DNA of 64,000 bases from Taibaiella sp. (GTDB lineage: Bacteria; Bacteroidota; Bacteroidia; Chitinophagales; Chitinophagaceae): assembly GCA_016786705.1 (NCBI GenBank), contig JAEUVV010000010.1:62001-126000 (forward strand), written 5' to 3'. The position numbers were made by a program, and so were the translations under genes. Under the pieces are notes generated by a model that made no database searches, was not told where the DNA came from, and saw nothing but the letters and a program-made list of their open reading frames with translations. How positions within the stretch are numbered: position 1 is the first letter of the stretch; each line of letters begins with the position of its first letter. Below are positions 42,670 through 51,256 of this stretch, piece by piece.

Positions 42670-43026
42670 CTAATTACCGCTGATGATCTTCTCCCTATGC
42701 GCCATACCCCATTTATGCATCGCGGTAATCACCTCAAACAATGTCTCACTGTAATCCGTTAACGAATATTCCACCGTTACCGGCTTTGTGTTACAGACAT
42801 TACGATGTACCAGCCCATTGGTTTCCAGCTCCTGCAATTCTTTGGATAAAATGCGCGGGCTGATCCCTGCATCCCGGGACAATTCATTAAACTTCTTTTT
42901 ACCATCTCTTAAAACGGTGATCAATACCAGTTTCCATTTACCGCCGACCACATCCAGCGTATCCTGGATGGCCAGCCGGGCTTTCTTGCAGGAAGCGGCA
43001 GTATGTTGTTCTACTTGTTTTATCAT
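42670..43026 (-). CDS. HxlR-family transcriptional regulator
   Basis: 118 residues. A MarR/HxlR winged helix: CKKARLAIQDTLDVVGGKWKLVLI, FNELSRDAGISPRILSKEL, and the wing NTKPVTVEYSLTDYSETLFEVI. One Cys lies at residue 13, near where redox-sensing HypR/YodB proteins carry theirs, and a second lies at the wing (about 80). It is divergent from a doxX-like gene with a 91-bp intergenic region containing an inverted repeat. It probably regulates that gene and itself; the signal, thiol stress or a quinone, is inference. Confidence 0.85.
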   Translation of the reverse strand: MIKQVEQHTAASCKKARLAIQDTLDVVGGKWKLVLITVLRDGKKKFNELSRDAGISPRILSKELQELETNGLVHRNVCNTKPVTVEYSLTDYSETLFEVITAMHKWGMAHREKIISGN

Positions 43027-43055
43027 ATAGTAACATTTAGGTAACTACTATCCTT

Positions 43056-43073
43056 TTTGTAACAGATTACAAA
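43056..43073. promoter_or_regulatory. Inverted repeat, likely HxlR operator
   Basis: TTTGTAA (43056-43062) and TTACAAA (43067-43073) are perfect inverted repeats with a CAGA spacer, between divergent regulator and DoxX-like genes. It overlaps the -33 region of the doxX promoter. HxlR/HypR-type operators are similar short palindromes. Confidence 0.55.
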
Positions 43074-43090
43074 GGTATAGCAATTGAAAT

Positions 43091-43098
43091 TACTTTTG
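43091..43098 (+). promoter_or_regulatory. -7 element of the DoxX-like gene
   Basis: TACTTTTG matches TAnnTTTG, 20 nt before the ATG at 43118. The -33 region is occupied by the inverted repeat rather than by a TTG at ideal spacing, consistent with regulated transcription. Confidence 0.55.
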
Positions 43099-43117
43099 TG
43101 TCCTAAATTTTTAAATC

Positions 43118-43489
43118 ATGAACAAAAAAACAAACAAAGTAGTTTACTGGATACTTACCGGGCTCGTAGCATTCATCTTAACCGCCAGCGCATTGACCAA
43201 ACTCTCCGGCGGTGAACAGGCCGCTGAAATGGCAAAAGGATTAGGAGGTATGCAACATGTCACGATATTAGGTATCCTGGAACTGATCATTGTAGCCCTC
43301 TGGTTTTTTAAGAGGACCGGTGTCGTAGCGACTTTGCTCGCAGTAGCTTACTTAGGCGGCGCCATGGCGGTACATTTTGTCTACAGCCAACCGGTATGGA
43401 CCCCGGCCATTATCCAGGTGATCGTATGGCTGGCCGCAGCCTATCGCTTCCCAGAGCTGGCCACCCGCCTGTTCCATAAGGAGGCCTAA
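43118..43489 (+). CDS. DoxX-family membrane protein
   Basis: 123 residues with four hydrophobic helices: VYWILTGLVAFILTASALTK, HVTILGILELIIVALWFF, VVATLLAVAYLGGAMAVHF, and AIIQVIVWLAAAYRFP. The N-terminal ASALTKLSGGE and the GAMAVHF helix fit the DoxX_2/DoxX-like group, which associates with quinone or thiosulfate oxidation and oxidative-stress complexes. Inner-membrane location is clear. It is divergent from an HxlR regulator and probably under its control. Confidence 0.85.
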   Translation: MNKKTNKVVYWILTGLVAFILTASALTKLSGGEQAAEMAKGLGGMQHVTILGILELIIVALWFFKRTGVVATLLAVAYLGGAMAVHFVYSQPVWTPAIIQVIVWLAAAYRFPELATRLFHKEA

Positions 43490-43561
43490 AAAACACAATT
43501 ATAGTTCCATTCGCTTTAAGTAATTTTACCATCTTTAATAAGACTTACCGTTTAAGCCATA

Positions 43562-44146
43562 ATGGAAAACAATCTATCCCGGCATTTAGCACAAATCGGC
43601 TTCCTGTCCACGCAGGAAGTCGATTATATAGCGGCCACATTTACGCACAAAACAATCAGGAAAAATGAATTGCTTATAAAAGAAGGCCATATTTGTGATC
43701 AGCTTGCTTTTATTGAAAAAGGTGCGGTACGGGCTTTTACAAGTGATGATACCGGGGCAGAACATACTACCTGTTTTTCGTTTGAAAATCAGTTCGCCAC
43801 GGTTTACGATAGTTTTATCTCCAGGGAAAAGGCGCAAAAAAGTATACAGGCAATTGAAGACAGCAGCCTTTTTACAATCAATTATCCAACGTTTCAGCAC
43901 CTTTCCACCACACTGCCCTCCTGGATCTATTTACAGGAGCTATTCACCCGCCAGGCTTTCGCAGAAAAAGAATATTACCATATTCATTTAAAAAACAAAA
44001 CAGCCAAAGACAAATATGCATATGTTCTGAATGAACAACCGGAACTTATCAAAAGAGCAAGCGTAGAACAGCTTGCCTCCTACCTCGGCATGACCCCAAG
44101 AACCCTTACGCGTGTAAAGCGGGAAATTCTATACCCGGGATTATAA
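43562..44146 (+). CDS. Crp/Fnr-family transcriptional regulator
   Basis: 194 residues. The N-terminal cyclic-nucleotide-binding-like beta-roll reads IRKNELLIKEGHICDQLAFIEKG and FSFENQFATVYDSF. The C-terminal HTH is LASYLGMTPRTLTRVKREIL. The conserved Arg/Ser of true cAMP pockets are not clear, so the ligand is unknown, as is common for Bacteroidota members of this family. It stands alone between doxX-like and MBL-hydrolase genes. Confidence 0.85.
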   Translation: MENNLSRHLAQIGFLSTQEVDYIAATFTHKTIRKNELLIKEGHICDQLAFIEKGAVRAFTSDDTGAEHTTCFSFENQFATVYDSFISREKAQKSIQAIEDSSLFTINYPTFQHLSTTLPSWIYLQELFTRQAFAEKEYYHIHLKNKTAKDKYAYVLNEQPELIKRASVEQLASYLGMTPRTLTRVKREILYPGL

Positions 44147-44204
44147 GACATATGTCCTTTTATGGCTGCAGGCATCAAAATACTTTTGAAGAAAAGTAAA
44201 AATC

Positions 44205-44873
44205 ATGAAGCCAATTGCAGCAGAGGTATATCATATCCCGCTCTTTCCCCGCGATAGTATTAATTGTTACATTATTGAAGGTGTCCTTATTGATGCCGGG
44301 ATCCGTTCATCGTATAAACAAATTTCCCGTGTACTTGATAAAATTCCGGTATACGCGCATGCCTTAACCCATGCTCACCCGGACCACCAGGGCGCTACTG
44401 CACAACTCTGTGATCAGTTTAAACTCCCTTTATACTGTCATCCTAAAGAAGTTGGCCGCGCAACATCCGGTCTTGTAACCTCAGATTACCCTTCTGATAA
44501 AAACCTGATAGCTCGCTTTCAACAAAAATACTGGGCCGGACCGGGCTGCAAAGTGAGCCACACACTGGAGGAAAATGATCAGTTAGGTAGTTTCCGGGTC
44601 ATCGCGACACCCGGGCATGCTTCCGGGCACATTTCCTTTTTCAGGGAAAAAGACGGATTATTGATCCTTGGTGATGTAGCTACTAATATGAATTTACTCA
44701 CTACAATGCCTGGCTTGCACACACCACCGGATCTATTTACAACAGATAAAGCGACTAATATACAATCGCTAAAAAAATTATCCGCCTTAAACCCTGCGAT
44801 CATCTGTTTCGGTCATGGGCCGGTACTGTTCAATAAAAACAAAACTTTTGAGCGTTTTGTCGCCAGGTTGTAA
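44205..44873 (+). CDS. MBL-fold metallo-hydrolase
   Basis: 222 residues. A metallo-beta-lactamase-fold hydrolase: the metal motif is HALTHAHPDHQGAT (HxHxDH). Further ligands are ATPGHASGHISFF and LILGDVATNM with a late His in CFGHGPV. The family hydrolyses thioesters, lactones or RNA; no accessory domain indicates which. A -7 element (TACTTTTG, 44181-44188) precedes the ATG by about 16 nt. A terminator follows. Confidence 0.9.
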   Translation: MKPIAAEVYHIPLFPRDSINCYIIEGVLIDAGIRSSYKQISRVLDKIPVYAHALTHAHPDHQGATAQLCDQFKLPLYCHPKEVGRATSGLVTSDYPSDKNLIARFQQKYWAGPGCKVSHTLEENDQLGSFRVIATPGHASGHISFFREKDGLLILGDVATNMNLLTTMPGLHTPPDLFTTDKATNIQSLKKLSALNPAIICFGHGPVLFNKNKTFERFVARL

Positions 44874-44897
44874 ACTGTTAATGACAAGTAGTTTAAC

Positions 44898-44928
44898 AAA
44901 AGCCCCGGGAATCTTTTCCGGGGCTTTT
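44898..44928. terminator. Intrinsic terminator
   Basis: An 11-bp stem, AAAAGCCCCGG (44898-44908) and its complement (44918-44928), with a 9-nt loop and T/AT-rich tail. The next gene starts 12 bp later. Confidence 0.88.
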
Positions 44929-44940
44929 ATATTTTAGCGG

Positions 44941-45312
44941 ATGAGGCCTGTTAAAAGAACAGCAGTAAAAACTATGTCCGGTATAATTACTAAAAACACT
45001 CACTTAGCCAAAGAGAAAGGGGCAAAAAACGAAAAATCTATAGAAGCATCCGGAAGCATCAATAAAAAAACTATTATAACCGCGCTTTTGTATTTGTTAC
45101 TGGAAATTATCTTTGCATTGATTGCCGGTGAAATAACAAGCCTGGGAATATTTGCAGGTTTAGCATTAAGTTTAGGAGGTAGTATAGTAACCTTTACTCA
45201 CTCTTATGCATCCGCTGTATTTGGTGGCCTGCCCCTTATGCTGCTGGGCATTATTGTCCTGTGGGTAAACATTAAAGATATCAGTCAATCTATAAAAAAT
45301 AAGAATCAATAG
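44941..45312 (+). CDS. Small membrane protein of unknown function
   Basis: 123 residues from the ATG at 44941; the ATG at 44974 would give a 112-residue form. A basic N-terminal segment (about 1-45, with KEKGAKNEKSIEASG) precedes hydrophobic helices (ITALLYLLLEIIFALIAG, GIFAGLALSLGGSIVTF, GLPLMLLGIIVLWVNIK) and a short charged tail. No family is recognised. Because the start lies just 12 bp after a terminator, it must have its own promoter (or the hairpin is leaky). Confidence 0.6.
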   Translation: MRPVKRTAVKTMSGIITKNTHLAKEKGAKNEKSIEASGSINKKTIITALLYLLLEIIFALIAGEITSLGIFAGLALSLGGSIVTFTHSYASAVFGGLPLMLLGIIVLWVNIKDISQSIKNKNQ

Positions 45313-45395
45313 GCGATCTAAAAACAACATTAAATAAGCGGCTGAATCTTTAGTAGTGCTTAATTTAGCTTATTATAAGCCGTTGTATCTTGTCT

Positions 45396-45962
45396 ATGAA
45401 AATCTATCTGAAAAATCAGGCACGTCAGTTCGACAAACATCTTGAAGTTTTAAGAAACAAGAAGGTGCAACATTATGATAAAAAAAAGTTGCTTGAAAAA
45501 ACAACAAGTATCAATATATATACCAATAAAAGCCTGCAAGAACTGGACTTCAGCTTTTTCTTCAACTACCACATCTTCCCCGCCAACATTCTTGTAGCTA
45601 AAACCCTGTGGGCAGCAGAAAAGAGAAATATGAAAGTCGGAGATACAATTGTCCAGCAGATATTTTTACCACTTAAATCTTTCAATTTGAAAGTAATTTT
45701 TGGCGTCAGGATAAGCGAGGTGATCAATGAAAATAATTTAAAACAATTCAGCTACGAAACCTTAGAAGGGCATGTCGAGCAAGGGATCTCCAGTTTCTCC
45801 ATTACTGCTGATGATGGCATTATCAAATTCAGTATCCATACTTATTCACAACCCGGTAATTGGCTGACTAGGCTCCTCGGCCCCATTGTAACTTTGCCTT
45901 ACCAGGCTTACTGCACCCGGCAGGCATTGGTTCACGTCAAAAAACAGCTCGAACAGCAATAG
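45396..45962 (+). CDS. DUF1990-like protein
   Basis: 188 residues from the ATG at 45396. The family's characteristic block is FSYETLEGHVEQGISSFSI, followed by IKFSIHTYSQPGNWLTRLLGP. DUF1990 proteins are related to SRPBCC-like domains and have no known reaction. The N-terminus is a long basic helical region (KHLEVLRNKKVQHYDKKKLL) not typical of the short members. No signal peptide is seen. Confidence 0.7.
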   Translation: MKIYLKNQARQFDKHLEVLRNKKVQHYDKKKLLEKTTSINIYTNKSLQELDFSFFFNYHIFPANILVAKTLWAAEKRNMKVGDTIVQQIFLPLKSFNLKVIFGVRISEVINENNLKQFSYETLEGHVEQGISSFSITADDGIIKFSIHTYSQPGNWLTRLLGPIVTLPYQAYCTRQALVHVKKQLEQQ

Positions 45963-46653
45963 TACCAGAGATGCCCTGCGGAGTCTATCTAAGCATAAAT
46001 ATTAAGTTCCTGCATCACCCTTCGAATACAAAGCCCTCATGAAGCGAAAGCGAGCGGAGCCATCTATTTTAATTGTTAATTGTCAATTGCTAATTACTAA
46101 TTAGCCATTAATAATTAAGCTGCGAAACTTGTACAGGACAAAATCTTTCTCTTTTTTGTATTAAAATACCCGCTATCTTTCGACTAACAGCAAAAATACC
46201 GGGACTCCAGCTCATAACATCCGGATGAAAAAAGCAGCAGCCCCGCTTATTCCATACAGGGGCATTATCATAATTTCGCCCTCTAAGTTGAAAGCACTTA
46301 TTAGAAAATAACCGATGACCCTAAGTAAAAGAAAAGCAGCCGGTCCACCAAAGAAATTCCCGCTGACATTTTACAACAAAGTACCGCTTTAGCCAAAAAA
46401 CAAAGTGTATTATTGATCCGTTATGAAGCAGCAACGGTTTATTGAGACCATTCTTTAAGTCAGTGGCCAGGAGATAGCAGACAATCATCAAATAATTAAT
46501 GCTAGCAAAGTACCTATCAGACATTTTGCAATCCCGAACTTGATCAAACTATCCTACAATACGTAGCTTTCTATACAAGTTTAGGCATTAAAAAAATATG
46601 TTATAACCTAATAAACATTTTACTTAATTTAGCCTTAAGTAAACCCATTATCC
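45963..46653 (+). other. Long AT-rich intergenic region
   Basis: About 690 bp. From 46070 to 46125 it holds overlapping near-repeats of TTAATTG/CTAATTA type. A short frame, MTLSKRKAAGPPKKFPLTFY (from 46315), ends after about 25 codons and could be a relic. No RNA gene, promoter or intact gene is supported. Confidence 0.5.
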
Positions 46654-47955
46654 ATGAAAAAGATAACTATTTCATTACTCCTTGTGGCAAATTTCTGCTA
46701 TGGACAAAATACCCAATATATTGGCCTAAAGAAAAGCAGTGTATTTGACTTTCCATTAACCTCATCAGAAAGTCCATATATTTATACGCGCACGCAAATT
46801 ATTGCAGATACGCTCTACGTTCCCACTGCCATTGGAATCTATCGCAAAGCACTAAACAGCCTGAATGACACCCTTTGGCAGGCTTATGCCTTTCAAGGCT
46901 TGCCGATAAGGGATTTTGTCCGGCAAGGCCAAATGATCATAGCAAATACCAACAAAATAGGAGACAGCCTATTACTATACTCTGAAGATAACGGACAAAA
47001 CTATACCTGGCTCAGTAATACCCATTTTCTCAATATCAACCCACTAAACCGTATTTATAAATTATCTGCAGATCCCGGCCAGGCGGGCAGGATCATCGCC
47101 CTTCATCACTACGGACTTTCAGAATCCCTGGATTCTGGGAATACCTGGACCCTGCGGAATAGCTTCAACCCAGAATACCAATATACCTTTGCAGCCATTC
47201 ATCCGCTCAACAGCCAGGCCATCTACCATGCAGGCGAAACCGGATTCCATTCCTCCTACATCCAAACCAGCCTCGATAACGGACAAAGCTGGAACTGGCA
47301 AAACAATGTAACAAATAATTGCACCCACTATATTGCCTTTCACCCTATTGAACCCAACCTATTGATCAGCGGTTCAGAGGGTAAGATCAACCGCTCTCTG
47401 GATATGGGTAATAGCTGGGAGGCACCCTATGAGTTTGAACCATACCTTTATATCTACAAGATTGTTTTCGATCCCGAACATCCTGAAGATATTTATGCTA
47501 TTGGCTACCTGAGGAATTCGAAAAAAGTATATATCTGTAAATCTACGGATCGGGCTATCAGCTGGAACATTGTGTACACTAAAGATTTCCCGGGAGATGT
47601 TGCCGGAATGGATATACATATCCATAATGGACGGTTGATCTATTTTACTACCGAATATGGCTTATACTATGTTGCGCTGGACCAATTGGTTAATGTCCCG
47701 GAACTCGCAAAAGATCCACAACCGGCCATCTATCCTAATCCGGTAAGTAATACACTCTATATAAGCAATACCGGCCGGCAAAGAATTGAAACAGTCACTG
47801 TGTACAACAGCTTCGGTCGTAAAATAGACGTCCCGGTTACAGTAACTTCAGCATATATAAAACTAGACCTTAGTGCACTCGATAATGCAGTTTATTTCCT
47901 GCAATGGAGTACAAAAAATGGTACTGCACACCCTCAAAAAATCATCAAACACTAG
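46654..47955 (+). CDS. Secreted BNR/WD40-like protein with T9SS sorting domain
   Basis: 433 residues. A signal peptide (about 1-17, MKKITISLLLVANFCYGQ) is followed by repeated BNR/Asp-box-like and YVTN/WD40-like motifs: SEDNGQNYTWLS, SLDSGNTWTLRN, SLDNGQSWNWQNN, SLDMGNSWEAPYEF, STDRAISWNIVYT. These fit a VPS10/sialidase-type beta-propeller. The C-terminus carries a T9SS domain (AIYPNPVSNTLYI ... VYNSFGRKI ... DNAVYFLQW). The propeller may bind glycans or other surface ligands. No catalytic residues are assigned. Confidence 0.85.
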   Translation: MKKITISLLLVANFCYGQNTQYIGLKKSSVFDFPLTSSESPYIYTRTQIIADTLYVPTAIGIYRKALNSLNDTLWQAYAFQGLPIRDFVRQGQMIIANTNKIGDSLLLYSEDNGQNYTWLSNTHFLNINPLNRIYKLSADPGQAGRIIALHHYGLSESLDSGNTWTLRNSFNPEYQYTFAAIHPLNSQAIYHAGETGFHSSYIQTSLDNGQSWNWQNNVTNNCTHYIAFHPIEPNLLISGSEGKINRSLDMGNSWEAPYEFEPYLYIYKIVFDPEHPEDIYAIGYLRNSKKVYICKSTDRAISWNIVYTKDFPGDVAGMDIHIHNGRLIYFTTEYGLYYVALDQLVNVPELAKDPQPAIYPNPVSNTLYISNTGRQRIETVTVYNSFGRKIDVPVTVTSAYIKLDLSALDNAVYFLQWSTKNGTAHPQKIIKH

Positions 47956-48017
47956 GTGGACTTTATGAGTTGGCTTCTTATTATCGTGCATAAATTTAGC
48001 AGCTGACCCTTAAGTTG

Positions 48018-48440
48018 ATGATAAGTTTTAGTTCTGCAGCATTTAATGATAAAGAGTATCTACAAACTGCTCCTCCTACAAAATACCCTTCAGCTGGCTG
48101 GCCGTCGGTCGACCAGCAACTTTTACTTAGAAACCTGCTTCGGGAAAATGAATACTTCAAGCCCGTACTGGACAAGATAGGGCAGTTGGACAAGCAAACC
48201 GTAAATACAATCAATGAAGCTATAGGTACCTGGTATTTTGAGTTGGCCGGGATTAATAAAGACAAGGAACTCTTTAAGATAATGACTACTCATAATGCTG
48301 ACCTTATACGCTGTTGGGCAACTTACGCCATGGGTGCAAATGAAGGCCTGGATATTATCAAACCCTGGAGATCCGCATTTCGGCGTGCGGGAAATCTGCT
48401 GGATGGCCGTAAGTCCCAAAATAACCAGGCAACTGGCTGA
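48018..48440 (+). CDS. Hypothetical protein, HEAT-like
   Basis: 140 residues from the ATG at 48018; a TTG at 48015 is in frame. No signal peptide. WPSVDQQLLLRNLLRENEYF, IGTWYFELAGINKDKELF and ADLIRCWATYAMGANEG suggest alpha-helical HEAT/Armadillo-like repeats. The family is not recognised. It is short and ends with a low-complexity tail, so a truncated protein cannot be excluded. It is convergent with the Fur gene. Confidence 0.5.
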   Translation: MISFSSAAFNDKEYLQTAPPTKYPSAGWPSVDQQLLLRNLLRENEYFKPVLDKIGQLDKQTVNTINEAIGTWYFELAGINKDKELFKIMTTHNADLIRCWATYAMGANEGLDIIKPWRSAFRRAGNLLDGRKSQNNQATG

Positions 48441-48485
48441 ATGATGCCAGTAGCAAAGGTGTCGTTCATTTGTGAAGCGCCGCGA

Positions 48486-48875
48486 TCAGGCGATCTTTTG
48501 GGTACAATTCGGACAACGGCCGGATAAGGTGAAGTTAACATCAATCACCTCGTATTGTTTGGGTAGTTTAAAAGAAGGCACTACACCCTCCAGGCAGGTC
48601 ACCGCCTTGCATGCCACGCAACTGAAATGGATATGATTATGATGATGCGTTACGGAGCAGTTATGGCACATGGCAAATTTCATTGTGCCATCTGTATTTA
48701 CAACCTTATGTATGGTGCCTTCCTCGATCAGCCGGTCGAGGATACGGTAAATCGTTACCCGGTTAACCCCGATATCAATCGCGGCTTCAATCTCGGCATG
48801 CGACAAAGCCACTTCAGCCGCTTGCAGCATGCTGATGATTTTAGATTTTGCGATGGTATTCCGGGTTTGTTTCAT
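48486..48875 (-). CDS. Fur-family transcriptional regulator
   Basis: 129 residues. A winged helix with AALSHAEIEAA-like helix and NRVTIYRILDRLIEEGTIHKV recognition region. The metal-binding part is MCHNCSVTHHHNHIHFSCVACKAVTCL, followed by the second CxxC in GRCPNCTQ. The Cys/His arrangement could bind structural zinc plus a regulatory metal; the sensed metal (Zn, Fe or peroxide) is not determined. It lies next to no obvious transporter gene. Confidence 0.88.
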   Translation of the reverse strand: MKQTRNTIAKSKIISMLQAAEVALSHAEIEAAIDIGVNRVTIYRILDRLIEEGTIHKVVNTDGTMKFAMCHNCSVTHHHNHIHFSCVACKAVTCLEGVVPSFKLPKQYEVIDVNFTLSGRCPNCTQKIA

Positions 48876-49007
48876 GGATAGCCGTTTTAATTACTGAAAG
48901 AAGGCCTTTAAGCTGCAAAATTATCATATTTATCGCTAATATTTTGTTACCGATGAAGCCAAGAAAGTACTACATTAGCAAAAACTATAAGGATATTACC
49001 GACGATT

Positions 49008-49406
49008 ATGCAACAGCTACAATTTATCGAAACCATTCTTTATGTCAGCGACCAGCAAGCCAGTACAGATTTTTATTCCAGACTCTTTCGCCGGGAACCG
49101 CTGCTGCAGGTGCCCGGCATGACCGAGTTTGAGCTGGCGGCAAATTGTAAGCTCGGGTTGATGCCTAACCATGGGATTGCTAAAATACTCAGGGACCAAT
49201 TGCCGCATCCTGCTTCCGGAAATGGTATTCCCAGGTGTGAGTTATACCTGCTTGTAGCCGATGTGGCCCTGGAGTATGAAAATGCGCTGCAATGCGGCGC
49301 AAGGCTGATCCAAAAAGTTACCGCTATGGACTGGGGCGATAGCGTCTGCTACTTTGCCGACCCGGACGGGCATGTGATCGCATTCGCGGCAAGAACAGGT
49401 CAATAA
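49008..49406 (+). CDS. VOC-family (glyoxalase/bleomycin-resistance-like) protein
   Basis: 132 residues. Two beta-alpha-beta-beta-beta units: FIETILYVSDQQASTDFYSRLF with a first-strand pattern, and ELYLLVADVALEYENALQCGARLI, closing with DPDGHVIAFAART. The family binds a divalent metal and acts as glyoxalase, dioxygenase or drug-binding protein. Here no substrate can be assigned. The C-terminal DPDGHVIAF is the classic hallmark. Confidence 0.88.
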   Translation: MQQLQFIETILYVSDQQASTDFYSRLFRREPLLQVPGMTEFELAANCKLGLMPNHGIAKILRDQLPHPASGNGIPRCELYLLVADVALEYENALQCGARLIQKVTAMDWGDSVCYFADPDGHVIAFAARTGQ

Positions 49407-49436
49407 TAATAGCGATATAAGTGTACATTTGTTTTT

Positions 49437-49739
49437 ATGAATGCAGTACAATCCTACGAAGCAATCGGGCAGGTCATGCCGGGTACTATAGCCGGTCAGC
49501 TTTTTGGCAAACCCTGTTTTAAAATAAACGGCAAAGCCTTTATTTGCTTTTTCCGGGAAGAAATGGTGTTTAAATTAAATGGACCGCAGCATAGATCCGC
49601 GCTTAGTCTTGAGGGTTCAAGCCTTTTCGACCCATCCGGTAAAGGCCGGCCCATGAAAGAATGGGTACAGGTACCTTTTCAGCACCGGGATCAATGGGCG
49701 GAATATGCCCGCGCGGCATTGGATTATGTAAAGCAATAA
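49437..49739 (+). CDS. TfoX N-terminal-like small protein
   Basis: 100 residues. The pattern QLFGKPCFKINGKAFICFF, then MVFKLNG, then SLFDPSGKGRPMKEWVQVP matches the TfoX/Sxy N-terminal domain family, a small alpha/beta domain. The role in this phylum is unknown; linkage to competence is not implied. It follows the VOC gene by 30 bp and may be co-transcribed with it. Confidence 0.75.
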   Translation: MNAVQSYEAIGQVMPGTIAGQLFGKPCFKINGKAFICFFREEMVFKLNGPQHRSALSLEGSSLFDPSGKGRPMKEWVQVPFQHRDQWAEYARAALDYVKQ

Positions 49740-49822
49740 CCTACCATTGAATATAATCAGAAAACAGATACCATTTATCCACTATGGTACAGTGTAAGAA
49801 AACCAGATTATAAATTATCCTG

Positions 49823-50461
49823 ATGCACATAACAGTAGCCATTCAATCCAGTTCTTACCAGGTTACTGACTTTAGTGAGTTTTATTTGACTAAACTACCT
49901 GTATTCAAATTTAATATCAATGCTTCCACTATCGGTGAGCCACTTACCGGTTTTTGTATTGATCTTATTTATGAAACAGTAAAAAATTTAATTATTGCTA
50001 ATCAGTTACAGCTAAGCTACTCTTATCCCGACAAATCATTCTGGACTAATGGAGCAAAGGTCGATTGGTGGATTGAAAGAACCGTAACAGACTTAAGTCC
50101 TTTCAACTGGCTGGAACAGCAAATCTTAAGCGCGGCCTTACTTAATAGACAAAAGCGACTTAACGATTTTATAAACACGATTCTTAGCAATTGTAGCCCA
50201 CCTCTCAACATTCTGAGCCGGTATATCCTTTATAAAGTTGCCACCACTAGCCAAAGTGGGCTAATCACAACAAATACAAGTAAACGCTTTTTATCCAAAC
50301 AGCTACACATTACCATAAACGAAGCCGTAAACCTGCAAAATTTTATCAAAACAGAAGGGCAATCAGGTACTGAATACGTAGCCAACAAGGCATTCAAAGA
50401 TTTTTCTGACACCTTGTTTTCTCAATTAAGAAGACAGCTTATAAATTATCAAAATAATTAA
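49823..50461 (+). CDS. Hypothetical protein
   Basis: 212 residues, soluble. Alternating beta segments (VAIQSSSYQVTDF, LPVFKFNINAST) precede helical stretches (EPLTGFCIDLIYETVKNLIIANQ, LEQQILSAALLNRQKRLNDFINTILS) and a WWIERTVTDLSPFNW motif. No family is recognised. The C-terminal half is Asn/Gln/Ser/Thr-rich. The composition is more AT-rich than nearby core genes, which fits an accessory gene. Confidence 0.6.
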   Translation: MHITVAIQSSSYQVTDFSEFYLTKLPVFKFNINASTIGEPLTGFCIDLIYETVKNLIIANQLQLSYSYPDKSFWTNGAKVDWWIERTVTDLSPFNWLEQQILSAALLNRQKRLNDFINTILSNCSPPLNILSRYILYKVATTSQSGLITTNTSKRFLSKQLHITINEAVNLQNFIKTEGQSGTEYVANKAFKDFSDTLFSQLRRQLINYQNN

Positions 50462-50636
50462 CCTTGTGCTATTTAGTTTTAAAGAAGTACTAAAACGAAA
50501 AAGTTACTTTTCCTATACAAGCTCTACTATTAATTGGCAGGCAAAAGTAAAGGCCGATCAGGAATTTAAACCCTGTAAAAATGATTCATTAAATCAAATT
50601 GTAAATCAACAGCGAAAATAATAAACATAAGCTTTA

Positions 50637-51182
50637 ATGGGAACGAGTTTAATTTATGGATTAGGACTTTTAATACTGCTCTTAGCAGGCAGCATTTCAT
50701 TTTTGATATATACTGTAAAAAGAAAATCAAAAACCGGTACAGTAGTTGCCCTATTTACCACTTTACTGCTTTTGTCTTTGTGCTTTACCAATACCATTGA
50801 TGAATACAGTATTACTAAAAAAGAGGTCATTGCGGACTTGGAACATATAGATGTTCGGCTAAATGATGATTTTATGATCCTGAACAATAAAATTTCCGGA
50901 ATGCCGGAAAGGATTCAGCAAACAGTAATCCTGGTGAGCACAAAAGATAAAAGCACCATTTTAAACAAGATAAAAAATGCAGCCAATTTTGTATCCTTAT
51001 TAAATGGAGAAGCGATAAGCAACCATAGCCATCATGGCACGAGTGATAACATAATGAATTCCAGATTTCCTGGTTTTTATTCCCGTGAACTTTATTCCCA
51101 TATTGACAACTACCCAACAAGGATAATATTATCCGTTAATGAAAATAGCGACACGGTCAGCTATCAGCGTATAGAGGATTAG
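50637..51182 (+). CDS. Hypothetical membrane protein
   Basis: 181 residues. Two N-terminal hydrophobic helices (LIYGLGLLILLLAGSISFLIY and VVALFTTLLLLSLCFTN) are followed by a soluble domain of about 125 residues (RLNDDFMILNNKISGMPERIQQ...). It is inner-membrane anchored with the large domain probably on one side. No family is recognised. It lies 74 bp before the frameshifted methyltransferase. Confidence 0.65.
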   Translation: MGTSLIYGLGLLILLLAGSISFLIYTVKRKSKTGTVVALFTTLLLLSLCFTNTIDEYSITKKEVIADLEHIDVRLNDDFMILNNKISGMPERIQQTVILVSTKDKSTILNKIKNAANFVSLLNGEAISNHSHHGTSDNIMNSRFPGFYSRELYSHIDNYPTRIILSVNENSDTVSYQRIED

Positions 51183-51256
51183 CAACGCTTTAATATTTCA
51201 TTTTCCCTACATTTACATTTCCGCAAAGCAAATGTAGCAACACCGATTTAAAAATT

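Noticed and set aside
44941..45312. Considered the membrane gene at 44941 as part of the MBL-hydrolase operon.
   Set aside because: A strong terminator lies between the two genes, 12 bp before the start.
45963..46653. Looked for a CRISPR array or a gene in the long AT-rich gap.
   Set aside because: The repeated TTAATTG-type pieces are not evenly spaced or identical, and no open frame of convincing content exists.
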